In this document: positions 16,456-23,342 of the stretch, in pieces
Position numbering within the stretch: position 1 is the first letter of the stretch
Layout of the letters: every line of letters starts with the position of its first letter
From: Nocardioides alkalitolerans
GTDB taxonomy: Bacteria > Actinomycetota > Actinomycetes > Propionibacteriales > Nocardioidaceae
Length of the DNA stretch: 64,000 nt
Direction of reading: 5' to 3'
NCBI GenBank assembly: GCA_038184435.1
Contig: CP116227.1
Span: forward strand, 2,447,501-2,511,500
Translations under genes and position numbers: made by a program
The notes under the pieces: model-generated
Told to the model about the DNA's origin: nothing
Databases searched by the model: none
The model's input: only the letters and a program-made list of their open reading frames with translations

Positions 16456-17448
16456 TCACACCAGCACCCCCGCGACGACGAGCACGGCCCCCACCAGTGC
16501 CGTCGCCCCGCTTCCGACCCGTACGGCGCGCAGCCGCCCCGGCAGTCCCCGCAGCCGCGCGAGGAGCACCTCCACGCGGTCGACCGCGACGTCGGGCAGC
16601 ACGACCACGGGCACGTCCCCCGCGCGCGTCGTCGCGGCACCGGCGGCGTCGGTGAGCGCGAGACGCGCTCCAGCGGGCACGGTTCCGGCGCCTCCCGCCA
16701 CCCAGACCACGGACCGACCGGCCTCCGCGAGCCCGGCGACCAGGGCCCGGCGGCCGTCGGCGTCCGCGACGGCACGGACGTCGCCGCCGGTCTCCGCGGC
16801 CAGCCGCTGGGCCTCGACCTCGCCGGCGGAGCTCACCATCGTGGTCGTCCAGCCGTCGGCCGTGAGCCGGGTCAGGGCTCCCGTGGCCTCGGGCCGCACC
16901 CGGTCGGCGACCGTGATGGAGCCGAGCATCCGGCCGTCCACCTCGACCGCCACGGTGCGTCCCCCGCGGGTGGCGGTCGGCGCGGCCACCCCGAGCCACC
17001 GCGGGTCGCCCACGCGCACCGGGTGGCGGTCGACCGAGCCCTCGATGCCGGCGCCGGGGACGCGGCGTACGTCGGTGACCCGGCCGCTGCCCGCCAGCCG
17101 GGAGATGGCCCGCGAGACCGGGCCCTCGCCCTGGTGCTCCAGCGCCCCGGCGAACCAGCGCAGGTTGCGGTCGTGGTCGGGCTCGACCGGCTCGACCGCC
17201 ACCACCTGCAGCTCGCCGTCGGTCGCGAAGCCGCCGGCCTCGGCGACGACGACGTCCCCGTGGCGCGCGGCGGCGAGCAGCACGCCGCCGCGCGGGACCA
17301 CGGCGCCGTCCGCCCGGAGCGGGGCGAGGGCGAGGGTGTCGGCCAGCACGACGAGGAGGGCGGAGACGAGCAGCAGGACGGCACCGACGGCGAGCAGCAC
17401 GGCGCTCATGCCGGTCGGCCGGTCCCACGCAGGACGTCGTCCACGCAC
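16456..17448 (-). CDS. Degenerate P-type-ATPase-like membrane protein (catalytic motifs lost)
   Basis: 330 residues, one membrane helix at about 17-36 and another at the C-terminus (about 314-330). The body aligns by eye with the cytosolic loop of P1B-type metal ATPases: a remnant of DKTGTLT reads E70-AGGFAT, the SEHP nucleotide motif reads GEGP (about 107-110), GRTVAVEVDG-x-x-LGSITVADRVRPEA (163-188) keeps the actuating segment with D182/P186, TGDN reads SSAG (206-209), and GDGxND reads AGGAGT (251-256). The phosphorylated Asp and both Mg-binding motifs are therefore gone, as are the metal-transport helices. It is predicted to be non-catalytic, perhaps a structural or regulatory protein. The GTG start at 17448 has GGGGAG 7 nt upstream; an internal ATG at 17409 has no site. 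Confidence 0.7.
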   Translation of the reverse strand: MRGRRPAWDRPTGMSAVLLAVGAVLLLVSALLVVLADTLALAPLRADGAVVPRGGVLLAAARHGDVVVAEAGGFATDGELQVVAVEPVEPDHDRNLRWFAGALEHQGEGPVSRAISRLAGSGRVTDVRRVPGAGIEGSVDRHPVRVGDPRWLGVAAPTATRGGRTVAVEVDGRMLGSITVADRVRPEATGALTRLTADGWTTTMVSSAGEVEAQRLAAETGGDVRAVADADGRRALVAGLAEAGRSVVWVAGGAGTVPAGARLALTDAAGAATTRAGDVPVVVLPDVAVDRVEVLLARLRGLPGRLRAVRVGSGATALVGAVLVVAGVLV

Positions 17449-17467
17449 TCACTCCCCGATAAGTCAG

Positions 17468-17483
17468 TGTGGTTGCGGTCACA
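17468..17483 (-). promoter_or_regulatory. CRP/GlxR-like site upstream of the P-type-ATPase-like gene
   Basis: On the minus strand TGTGACCGCAACCACA, one mismatch from the TGTGA-N6-TCACA consensus of actinobacterial CRP/GlxR-type regulators. It lies about 20 bp upstream of the GTG. Could be chance. Confidence 0.35.
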
Positions 17484-17561
17484 GTAGAGCCGCCGGGTGG
17501 GTCGTCCGTCAACGCCCTCCTGCCGTACCGGATACGGGCACCCGCCTGCCACGCCGGCGTC

Positions 17562-18563
17562 CTACGGCGCCGTCGAGGGCAGCGGGAGCGGGGACGGGAC
17601 CCCCTCGACGCCGTCCCGGAGGTCGGGGGCGCACCCGGCGTCCGCGATGGCGGTGTCGGGCTGTGGCGGCAGCGGGGCATAGGTCTGGTCGTCGAACGCG
17701 TAGTAGCACCCGAGGATGCCCAGCTTCACCGTGACCGGGTTGTCCGGTCCCGAGACGAGCGAGGTCAGGACGGCCGAGAGGTCGTCCCCGTCGGTCGTCG
17801 TGCAGCCAGCGAACGCCGGGATGTCGAGCGTGCCGTTCAGGGTGCCACCCTCCGCACCCGAGAACCCTCGGTCCTGCACGAACTGCTCACCCGCCGCCTG
17901 GTCGATCACCACCGCCTCACTGGCGAGCTCGATGCGAGCCGTCGGACCCGTCGCGCACGAGTCCTCCACCGGCACCGGGACGTCGTCGACCGTGAGCCCC
18001 ACGACGGCGACGTCCACGAGGTCCTCCAGGCCGGTCGGCGGGTAGATCTGGAGCTGACGGGTGAAGTTGGTCGTCAGTCTCGTGCGGATGTAGAACCCCA
18101 CGGGAAGGTCGGCCTCGTCGCGCCGCTGGCGCAGCTGCAGACGCACCTCGGTCGGGATCGACCCGAAAGCGACCGTGCGGATCACGATCTCGGGCGACAG
18201 CCCGTACTGGTCGCCACCGCCCCCGGTGGGTTGCAGGTAGGCGTGGATGTCGAAGTCACCGTCGACGATGAGGTCACCGTTCTCGTCCGTCCGCTCCGTC
18301 GTGGCGAACTCGATGTTCGTGGCGAGGAGCCCGACCGGGACCCGGCCCCACTGCTGGGAGACGGGCGAGTAGGCACGGCCCACCTGCGCCACGCCCAACC
18401 AGCCGTAGGTGTTGCGCGTCGCCGGATCGTTGCCGGTGGTGATGAGGGGCAGGCCGTCGTAGGGGCCCGGTTCCTGGGCGCTACCTGCCGCGGGCAGGAA
18501 CAGCAGAGGTGCCGCGAGCGCTGCGGCGACCAGGGCACGACGGGAACGCAGGGAGAACCTCAC
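17562..18563 (-). CDS. Exported protein of unknown function
   Basis: 333 residues. Sec signal peptide (RSRRALVAAALAAPLLFLPAAGSAQ, cleaved after about residue 25). The mature part is rich in beta-prone, polar segments with four cysteines, which may form disulfides, and ends in a Pro/Ser-rich tail. No enzyme motif is seen. The GTG at 18563 is chosen because it places the signal peptide at the terminus; the frame is open upstream but runs into the operator region. Transcribed divergently from the exported protein at 18794, across a region with two TTGTCA palindromes. Probably part of the same envelope function as the genes that follow. Confidence 0.75.
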   Translation of the reverse strand: MRFSLRSRRALVAAALAAPLLFLPAAGSAQEPGPYDGLPLITTGNDPATRNTYGWLGVAQVGRAYSPVSQQWGRVPVGLLATNIEFATTERTDENGDLIVDGDFDIHAYLQPTGGGGDQYGLSPEIVIRTVAFGSIPTEVRLQLRQRRDEADLPVGFYIRTRLTTNFTRQLQIYPPTGLEDLVDVAVVGLTVDDVPVPVEDSCATGPTARIELASEAVVIDQAAGEQFVQDRGFSGAEGGTLNGTLDIPAFAGCTTTDGDDLSAVLTSLVSGPDNPVTVKLGILGCYYAFDDQTYAPLPPQPDTAIADAGCAPDLRDGVEGVPSPLPLPSTAP

Positions 18564-18635
18564 CGGCGCACTGTGACAGCGGCCGCGCCGGGACAGCCAG
18601 GCTTCACCCGGCGGCCCGGGACACACTCCGAAAAG

Positions 18636-18653
18636 TTGTCACCCAGGTGACAA
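18636..18653. promoter_or_regulatory. Operator-like palindrome TTGTCAC-N4-GTGACAA, copy 1
   Basis: TTGTCACCCAGGTGACAA: 7-bp perfect arms, in the divergent region between the exported-protein genes at 17562 and 18794. Confidence 0.65.
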
Positions 18654-18667
18654 GTCGGCGTGACGCG

Positions 18668-18685
18668 TTGTCACGCGCGTGACAA
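18668..18685. promoter_or_regulatory. Operator-like palindrome TTGTCAC-N4-GTGACAA, copy 2
   Basis: TTGTCACGCGCGTGACAA is a perfect 18-bp palindrome. Its centre is 32 bp (about three helical turns) from copy 1, which suits cooperative binding on one face of the DNA. A GCGCCCCAATTCG box follows at 18690-18702; the same box lies downstream of the palindrome before the mce operon. Confidence 0.7.
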
Positions 18686-18757
18686 TCCAGCGCCCCAATT
18701 CGAGCTCGGGACGCCCGCGCCCTGGACCCGGTCGACGGCGGCGGGGCTTGATGTGCC

Positions 18758-18773
18758 CGTGACAGCCGTCACG
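18758..18773. promoter_or_regulatory. Inverted repeat CGTGAC-N4-GTCACG before the exported-protein gene
   Basis: CGTGACAGCCGTCACG has 6-bp perfect arms and lies about 20 bp before the ATG at 18794. It uses the same GTGAC/GTCAC half-sites as the TTGTCAC palindromes but facing the other way. Could be a further operator site or a small leader hairpin. Confidence 0.4.
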
Positions 18774-18793
18774 CTCGGAACCTAGGAGGAACG

Positions 18794-19438
18794 ATGAAGT
18801 TCAAGACCCTCGCTGCCGCCGCTGCCGCCGCCGCCGTCATCACCGTCTCCAGCCCGGCCTTCGCCGCGGGGCCGCCCTACACCGTCTCGGTCGGCGGCAG
18901 CAGCGCTGCCGGATCGCACGCGATCACCGCGGCGAGCACCGGCACGGTGCAGTTCTCGGCCCGCAACGCCGGCGGCACTGTCATCAACATGAACTGCACG
19001 TCCGTCCGCGGTGCGGGCACGGTCACCTCGGGCACGGGGGTCAACCCCGTCGCGGCGATCACGTCCACGACCTGGACGGGGTGCAGCATCCCGGGTGGCG
19101 CCGCCACCGTGACCCACAACGGCACGTGGAACATCACCGGCACGGGCACCAACGCGACCACCGGCAACGAGTCGATCGCCGGCTACGTGGGCGGCGCGAA
19201 CGCCTCCGTCCAGACCACCGCCAACCCGAACATCTGCCGCTTCACCGTCACGGGCCAGGCGAACGGCTCCTTCAACGAGGCCACCCAGCAGCTCAACATC
19301 AGCCAGACCGGCTACACGAGCAACCTGACCCTCTCCAACGTGGTGGGCTGCCTCGGGCAGCTGCAGAACGGCAACCCGGCCAACATGGTGGCGAACCTGG
19401 CCGTCACGTCGCCCGACGGCGCCATCAACCTGTCGTGA
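18794..19438 (+). CDS. Exported Ser/Thr/Gly/Asn-rich protein, unknown function
   Basis: 214 residues. Signal peptide about residues 1-24 (cleavage after AFA). The mature protein is small, Gly/Ser/Thr/Asn-rich, four cysteines, beta-structure-like, with no membrane anchor, so it is secreted or surface-associated. A strong Shine-Dalgarno (AGGAGGA, 5-6 nt before the ATG) suggests high expression. First gene of a three-gene run of exported proteins on this strand; hairpins separate the genes. Family not recognised. Confidence 0.8.
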   Translation: MKFKTLAAAAAAAAVITVSSPAFAAGPPYTVSVGGSSAAGSHAITAASTGTVQFSARNAGGTVINMNCTSVRGAGTVTSGTGVNPVAAITSTTWTGCSIPGGAATVTHNGTWNITGTGTNATTGNESIAGYVGGANASVQTTANPNICRFTVTGQANGSFNEATQQLNISQTGYTSNLTLSNVVGCLGQLQNGNPANMVANLAVTSPDGAINLS

Positions 19439-19442
19439 CCCC

Positions 19443-19481
19443 GAGCGGGCGGGCCGTCCCCCTCCCCCGGCCCGTCCGCTC
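19443..19481 (+). terminator. Intercistronic hairpin 1
   Basis: 14-bp stem GAGCGGGCGGGCCG / CGGCCCGTCCGCTC with one G-U pair and an 11-nt C-rich loop, no T tract. Better seen as an RNA stabiliser or attenuator between the exported-protein genes than a full terminator. Confidence 0.6.
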
Positions 19482-19518
19482 CTCGGCTCGACCCCACCCA
19501 CGTCAGGAGACTGCCCGC

Positions 19519-20154
19519 ATGACCACCAGCACGCTCACCCGCCGCGTACGCCGCGCTCTCGCCACCGCCGGCGTCGGCGCCGCCGTCGCCCTCATCCCGC
19601 TCGCCGCCCACGCCGCGACCATCGTCCCCATCGAGTACGACGCCGTCGGCACCAGCACCATCGCCAAGACCGGCTCCGACGTCGGCCTCGGACCCACCAC
19701 CCTCAGCACGGACCTCGACGTCGAGACCGGCGACTTCACCGGCTCCCTGCCCCTGCCCGGCACCCGCACCAGCTTCAAGGCCGCCGGCTTCCTCCCCGTC
19801 CAGGCCGACGTCGCCTTCGTCGAGGTCGCCCCCGTCACCGGCCACATCAACCTCTCCGGCGACATCGCCTCCGTCGACGCCACCGCGACCTACAACGTCA
19901 AGCTCTCCAACATCAAGGTCCTCGGCTTCCCCACCTTCACCGGCAACAAGTGCCAGACCACCACCCCGGTCACCATCCCCGTCGGCACCGAACCCGGCGT
20001 CGGCTTCGACCTCACCGCCGGCGGACGCCTCGTCGGCGAGTACACCATCGGCAAGTTCTCGAACTGCGGCCTCAACACCGGCCTCATCAACCTGCTCGTC
20101 CCGGGCGCCGGGAACACCGTCGAGATCGACGTCTCGAACGGCCGCTTCCTCTGA
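19519..20154 (+). CDS. Exported protein, tandem copy 1
   Basis: 211 residues. Signal peptide of about 34 residues ending AAHA-ATI. The mature region is beta-rich with two cysteines (GNKC and FSNC) that could form one disulfide, and ends VEIDVSNGRFL. Nearly identical to the next gene: bases 19536-20052 match 20261-20777 without difference by eye, then the last 33 or so codons diverge. AGGAGA lies upstream of the ATG. Function unknown; secretion, clustering with an mce operon and the shared operator suggest a role in handling hydrophobic substrates at the cell surface. Confidence 0.8.
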   Translation: MTTSTLTRRVRRALATAGVGAAVALIPLAAHAATIVPIEYDAVGTSTIAKTGSDVGLGPTTLSTDLDVETGDFTGSLPLPGTRTSFKAAGFLPVQADVAFVEVAPVTGHINLSGDIASVDATATYNVKLSNIKVLGFPTFTGNKCQTTTPVTIPVGTEPGVGFDLTAGGRLVGEYTIGKFSNCGLNTGLINLLVPGAGNTVEIDVSNGRFL

Positions 20155-20167
20155 TCGACCACGTCTC

Positions 20168-20208
20168 GGAGCGGGTGGGCCGACCTCTCCCCCCGGCCTG
20201 CCCGCTCC
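20168..20208 (+). terminator. Intercistronic hairpin 2
   Basis: 15-bp stem GGAGCGGGTGGGCCG / CGGCCTGCCCGCTCC with two G-U pairs and an 11-nt loop. Same design and nearly the same sequence as hairpin 1 at 19443, so the hairpin is a repeated part of this gene array. Confidence 0.6.
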
Positions 20209-20249
20209 GCCGTCCCCCCCCACTCGCCTCCCGCACGTCAGGACGTCCC

Positions 20250-20879
20250 ATGAGCAGCACCACCCGCCGCGTACGCCGCGCTCTCGCCACCGCCGGCGTC
20301 GGCGCCGCCGTCGCCCTCATCCCGCTCGCCGCCCACGCCGCGACCATCGTCCCCATCGAGTACGACGCCGTCGGCACCAGCACCATCGCCAAGACCGGCT
20401 CCGACGTCGGCCTCGGACCCACCACCCTCAGCACGGACCTCGACGTCGAGACCGGCGACTTCACCGGCTCCCTGCCCCTGCCCGGCACCCGCACCAGCTT
20501 CAAGGCCGCCGGCTTCCTCCCCGTCCAGGCCGACGTCGCCTTCGTCGAGGTCGCCCCCGTCACCGGCCACATCAACCTCTCCGGCGACATCGCCTCCGTC
20601 GACGCCACCGCGACCTACAACGTCAAGCTCTCCAACATCAAGGTCCTCGGCTTCCCCACCTTCACCGGCAACAAGTGCCAGACCACCACCCCGGTCACCA
20701 TCCCCGTCGGCACCGAACCCGGCGTCGGCTTCGACCTCACCGCCGGCGGACGCCTCGTCGGCGAGTACACCATCGGCGACTTCGCCGACTGCGGGGCGAA
20801 CACCGGCCTGATCAACGCCCTCGTGCCCGGCCCCGGCAACACCGTCGAGATCGACGTCAGCAACGGTCGCTTCCTCTGA
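20250..20879 (+). CDS. Exported protein, tandem copy 2
   Basis: 209 residues. Signal peptide and mature domain are identical to copy 1 from the TRRVRRALATAG segment to LVGEYTIG. The C-terminal part differs (DFADCGANTG...ALVPGPGNTVEIDVSNGRFL-like), keeping the second cysteine and the final motif. Identity at synonymous positions shows a very recent duplication or ongoing gene conversion. CAGGA precedes the ATG. Followed by a strong terminator. Confidence 0.8.
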   Translation: MSSTTRRVRRALATAGVGAAVALIPLAAHAATIVPIEYDAVGTSTIAKTGSDVGLGPTTLSTDLDVETGDFTGSLPLPGTRTSFKAAGFLPVQADVAFVEVAPVTGHINLSGDIASVDATATYNVKLSNIKVLGFPTFTGNKCQTTTPVTIPVGTEPGVGFDLTAGGRLVGEYTIGDFADCGANTGLINALVPGPGNTVEIDVSNGRFL

Positions 20880-20903
20880 GGCGTCGCGTCGCCCGAGAGC
20901 CGC

Positions 20904-20960
20904 GAACTGTGCGGCTGGGGTCGGCCCGGTTCGGTCCGGACTGCCCCAGCCGCACAGTTC
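20904..20960. terminator. Strong bidirectional hairpin between convergent genes
   Basis: Perfect 17-bp arms GAACTGTGCGGCTGGGG (20904-20920) and its complement (20944-20960) around a 23-nt loop, between the exported-protein gene and the convergent membrane-protein gene. No long T tract, which is usual in high-GC actinobacteria. A related arm (GAACTGTGCGCCTGGG) occurs in element A at 5916. Confidence 0.75.
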
Positions 20961-20978
20961 AGCGCCCGCGCCCGACGC

Positions 20979-22028
20979 TCACGCCTCCGTGTGCCCCGCG
21001 GGCCCGGCGCCCCGCCGGTGCAGCACCCACGACGCGCCCATCGTCAGCACGGCGCCGGCGACCGCCCAGGCCGCGATGACCAGCACGGGGCCACCGATCC
21101 CGGCCGCGTCGAAGTAGACCGCGCTGCGCACCGCCTCCGTCGCCGCCCCGTTGGGCAGCCACGGCCCGACCGTGCGCCAGAAGGTCGGCAACAGCGCCGC
21201 GGGCACGGCACCGCCGGCGCTCGGGTTGCCGATGACGACGAAGAGCAGGATGGCGACGGCGATGCCCACCGTGCCCAGCAGCACCTGGAGGGCCACCGTC
21301 ATCGCCGCTCCGGCGAGCACCACGAGGGTCCCGATGCCGGTCAGCACCCAGACCGGCCCGTCCAGGGCCCCCAACCAGGGACCGACGACGAGCGCGCCGC
21401 CGAGGCCCGAGGCCGCGGCGTACGGCACCAGCGAGGCGAGCCGCACCGCCGCCCGGCGGGGCGTGGCGGGACGGCTGCCCCGCGCGACCCCGAGCAGGGA
21501 GGCGACGAGGTAGCCGCCCACCATCCAGCCGACGACGAGGTAGAAGCCGGTCAGCCCGCGGGCGTCCCCGCCCTCGAGGGGCACGACGTCCTCCGTCGTG
21601 AGCGTGCGTCCCTGCGACGCCTCCGCCTGCGTGAGCACCGACTGCACCGCGGTCACGACGGACGACCCGCCGCCCGAGGCGACGAGCAGCGTGTCCTCGG
21701 TGCCGTCGGCGGAGACCACCAGGGCCGCGGCGAGGTCGCCGTCCTGCACCTGCGACCGCGCGGCCGCCTCGCTCGTCGCCGTCGCTTCGAGAGGGGACCC
21801 GTCGATGCCGTTCAGCCGGTCGACGACCTGCGTCGCGACGCCGTCCGGCGCCACCACCCCGACCTCGATCTCGTGGGGCGTCGGGTCGTGGAACGCGCCG
21901 ACGTACGACGCGACGAACGCCAGCTGCAGCACCAGCACGCCGAGCACGAGCCCGACGGACCGCAGCGGTACGGCGTCGCGGAAGGTCCGCAGGGCGGCGC
22001 GGCCCCGCGCCGATCGGGTCGTGGTCAT
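20979..22028 (-). CDS. YhgE/Pip-like (ABC-2 permease fold) membrane protein
   Basis: 349 residues. One N-terminal membrane helix (SVGLVLGVLVLQLAFVASYVG), an extracytoplasmic domain of about 130 residues, then five more helices, as in YhgE/Pip and DUF3533 proteins related to ABC-2 permeases. No ATPase gene adjoins. The ATG at 22028 is preferred since GGAGGA lies 4-5 nt upstream; an ATG four codons earlier has no site. Divergent from a TetR gene that probably controls it; such pairs often respond to membrane-active compounds. Confidence 0.7.
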   Translation of the reverse strand: MTTTRSARGRAALRTFRDAVPLRSVGLVLGVLVLQLAFVASYVGAFHDPTPHEIEVGVVAPDGVATQVVDRLNGIDGSPLEATATSEAAARSQVQDGDLAAALVVSADGTEDTLLVASGGGSSVVTAVQSVLTQAEASQGRTLTTEDVVPLEGGDARGLTGFYLVVGWMVGGYLVASLLGVARGSRPATPRRAAVRLASLVPYAAASGLGGALVVGPWLGALDGPVWVLTGIGTLVVLAGAAMTVALQVLLGTVGIAVAILLFVVIGNPSAGGAVPAALLPTFWRTVGPWLPNGAATEAVRSAVYFDAAGIGGPVLVIAAWAVAGAVLTMGASWVLHRRGAGPAGHTEA

Positions 22029-22053
22029 GTCGTCCTCCATTGCGCTACCAGCG

Positions 22054-22095
22054 GTTTCGTAATCGACGGTACGCCGCCGGCGGCCATTCCGAAAC
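22054..22095. promoter_or_regulatory. Divergent tetR / YhgE-like promoter region
   Basis: An inverted pair GTTTCG (22054-22059) and CGAAAC (22090-22095) lies between the divergent genes. TATAGA (22108-22113) is a possible -10 for the tetR gene. The pair is a candidate TetR operator, but arms of six bases are short. Confidence 0.35.
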
Positions 22096-22160
22096 TCCGG
22101 GTAGCGATATAGACTGGTGACGTCGGCGACAGCCGCCGGCGACCGTCGGAAGGGGCAGCC

Positions 22161-22712
22161 GTGAGCAGGACCGCGGGCCGACCCCGCCGCGCCGGCATCA
22201 GCCGCGCGGTGCTCGACGCCGCCGTCGAGCTCGTCGCGCGCGACGGCTACCGCGCCACCTCGCTCGACGACATCGCCCGCGCCTCGGGGGTCGCCAAGAC
22301 GACGGTCTACCGCCGGTGGGACTCCAAGGGCGCCCTCGTCGCCGCCGCGCTCCTCGACCGGCTCGGCGACCTCCCCGGCGTCACCGGGGAGAGCGACCTG
22401 CGGGCCACGGTGGCCTGGCTCGCGGGCGCCGCGAGCCGGCCCGACGTCCACGCCCTCCTGCTCGGCGTGCTGGCCGAGACCACCGACTCGGAGCTCCGCG
22501 CCGAGCTGCGCGCCCAGGTGCGGGCCCCGTTCCTCGCGGCGCTCACCCAGGGCTGGGGGGTCGAGACCGACGCCGCCGCCACCGCGTTCGACCTCGTGGT
22601 CGGCACGCTCCTGTTCCGCTTAGCGGGGTCCGAGCCCGTCGAGCGGAAGCTCGTCACCGACCTCACCGACCTCGTGGTGGGTTACCTGGTGGACCAGCGA
22701 CGCGGTACCTGA
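22161..22712 (+). CDS. TetR family transcriptional regulator
   Basis: 183 residues. N-terminal TetR helix-turn-helix (ATSLDDIARASGVAKTTVYRRW, residues about 33-53), then an all-helical ligand-binding domain. The GTG start has GGAAGGGG about 5 nt upstream. Divergent from the YhgE-like membrane protein, its most likely target. The C-terminal domain gives no clue to the ligand. Confidence 0.88.
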   Translation: MSRTAGRPRRAGISRAVLDAAVELVARDGYRATSLDDIARASGVAKTTVYRRWDSKGALVAAALLDRLGDLPGVTGESDLRATVAWLAGAASRPDVHALLLGVLAETTDSELRAELRAQVRAPFLAALTQGWGVETDAAATAFDLVVGTLLFRLAGSEPVERKLVTDLTDLVVGYLVDQRRGT

Positions 22713-22762
22713 GGGCGCCCGGTCGGCACCTGCGGACGAGGCGCCCACGGCTTGCCGTTCCC

Positions 22763-22768
22763 TACGGT
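22763..22768 (+). promoter_or_regulatory. Putative -10 (TACGGT) of a leaderless VanZ-like transcript
   Basis: TACGGT ends 7 nt before the GTG at 22776; no Shine-Dalgarno. Confidence 0.4.
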
Positions 22769-22775
22769 CGGGACC

Positions 22776-23312
22776 GTGTTCCGCCAGGCCCCCGTGCTCC
22801 CCGTCGTCGTGCCGATCGCTGCTCTCGTGCTCCTCGGCCTCCTCCTCCACCTGCGCCGTCGGGGCCTGCTCAGCCTGCCGCGGGCGAGCGTCGCGCTCGC
22901 CCTGGCGGTGTACGTCGCGGGCGTCGTCGCCAACACGGTCTTCCCGGTCTACCTCGACAAGCCGACCTCCACGGTGCCCTGGCACGCGGGACTCGCCCTC
23001 GTCCCCTTCCACGACTACGAGGTGGCCGACGCCCTCATGAACGTCGGCGTGTTCCTCCCGGTGGGTGTGCTCGCGTCCCTCCTTCTGGCCCGACCGTCGT
23101 GGGGACGGGTGCTCGCCGTCGCGGCGCTCTTCAGCTTGGTCATCGAGGTGACGCAGTACGTCACCGCCCGCACCCTGGGGGGCGGGCACATCGCCGACGT
23201 GAACGACCTGCTCTGGAACGTGGTGGGCGGCGTGCTCGGCTGGGCGCTGCTGCGCCTGGCCGTGCGCGCACCGGCGGTGGCACGGCTGCACGACCGGTTC
23301 GCCTGGCGCTGA
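22776..23312 (+). CDS. VanZ-like family membrane protein
   Basis: 178 residues with about four to five membrane helices. Carries the VanZ-family pattern VPF-x-D (LVPFHDYE), NVGVFLPVGVL and IEVTQY...GGGHIADVNDLLWNVVGGVLG. VanZ itself raises teicoplanin resistance; most homologues have no assigned role. The GTG at 22776 is preferred to a TTG eight codons earlier because the intervening bases look like a -10. Convergent with the second PucR gene, 30 bp apart. Confidence 0.8.
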   Translation: MFRQAPVLPVVVPIAALVLLGLLLHLRRRGLLSLPRASVALALAVYVAGVVANTVFPVYLDKPTSTVPWHAGLALVPFHDYEVADALMNVGVFLPVGVLASLLLARPSWGRVLAVAALFSLVIEVTQYVTARTLGGGHIADVNDLLWNVVGGVLGWALLRLAVRAPAVARLHDRFAWR

Positions 23313-23342
23313 GGCGGACGGCCCACCCGCACGTCCGGCGCC

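Noticed and set aside
19519..20879. Assembly artefact for the tandem exported-protein genes
   Set aside because: The C-terminal regions and the intergenic hairpins differ, so two real copies are more likely; it still deserves long-read confirmation.
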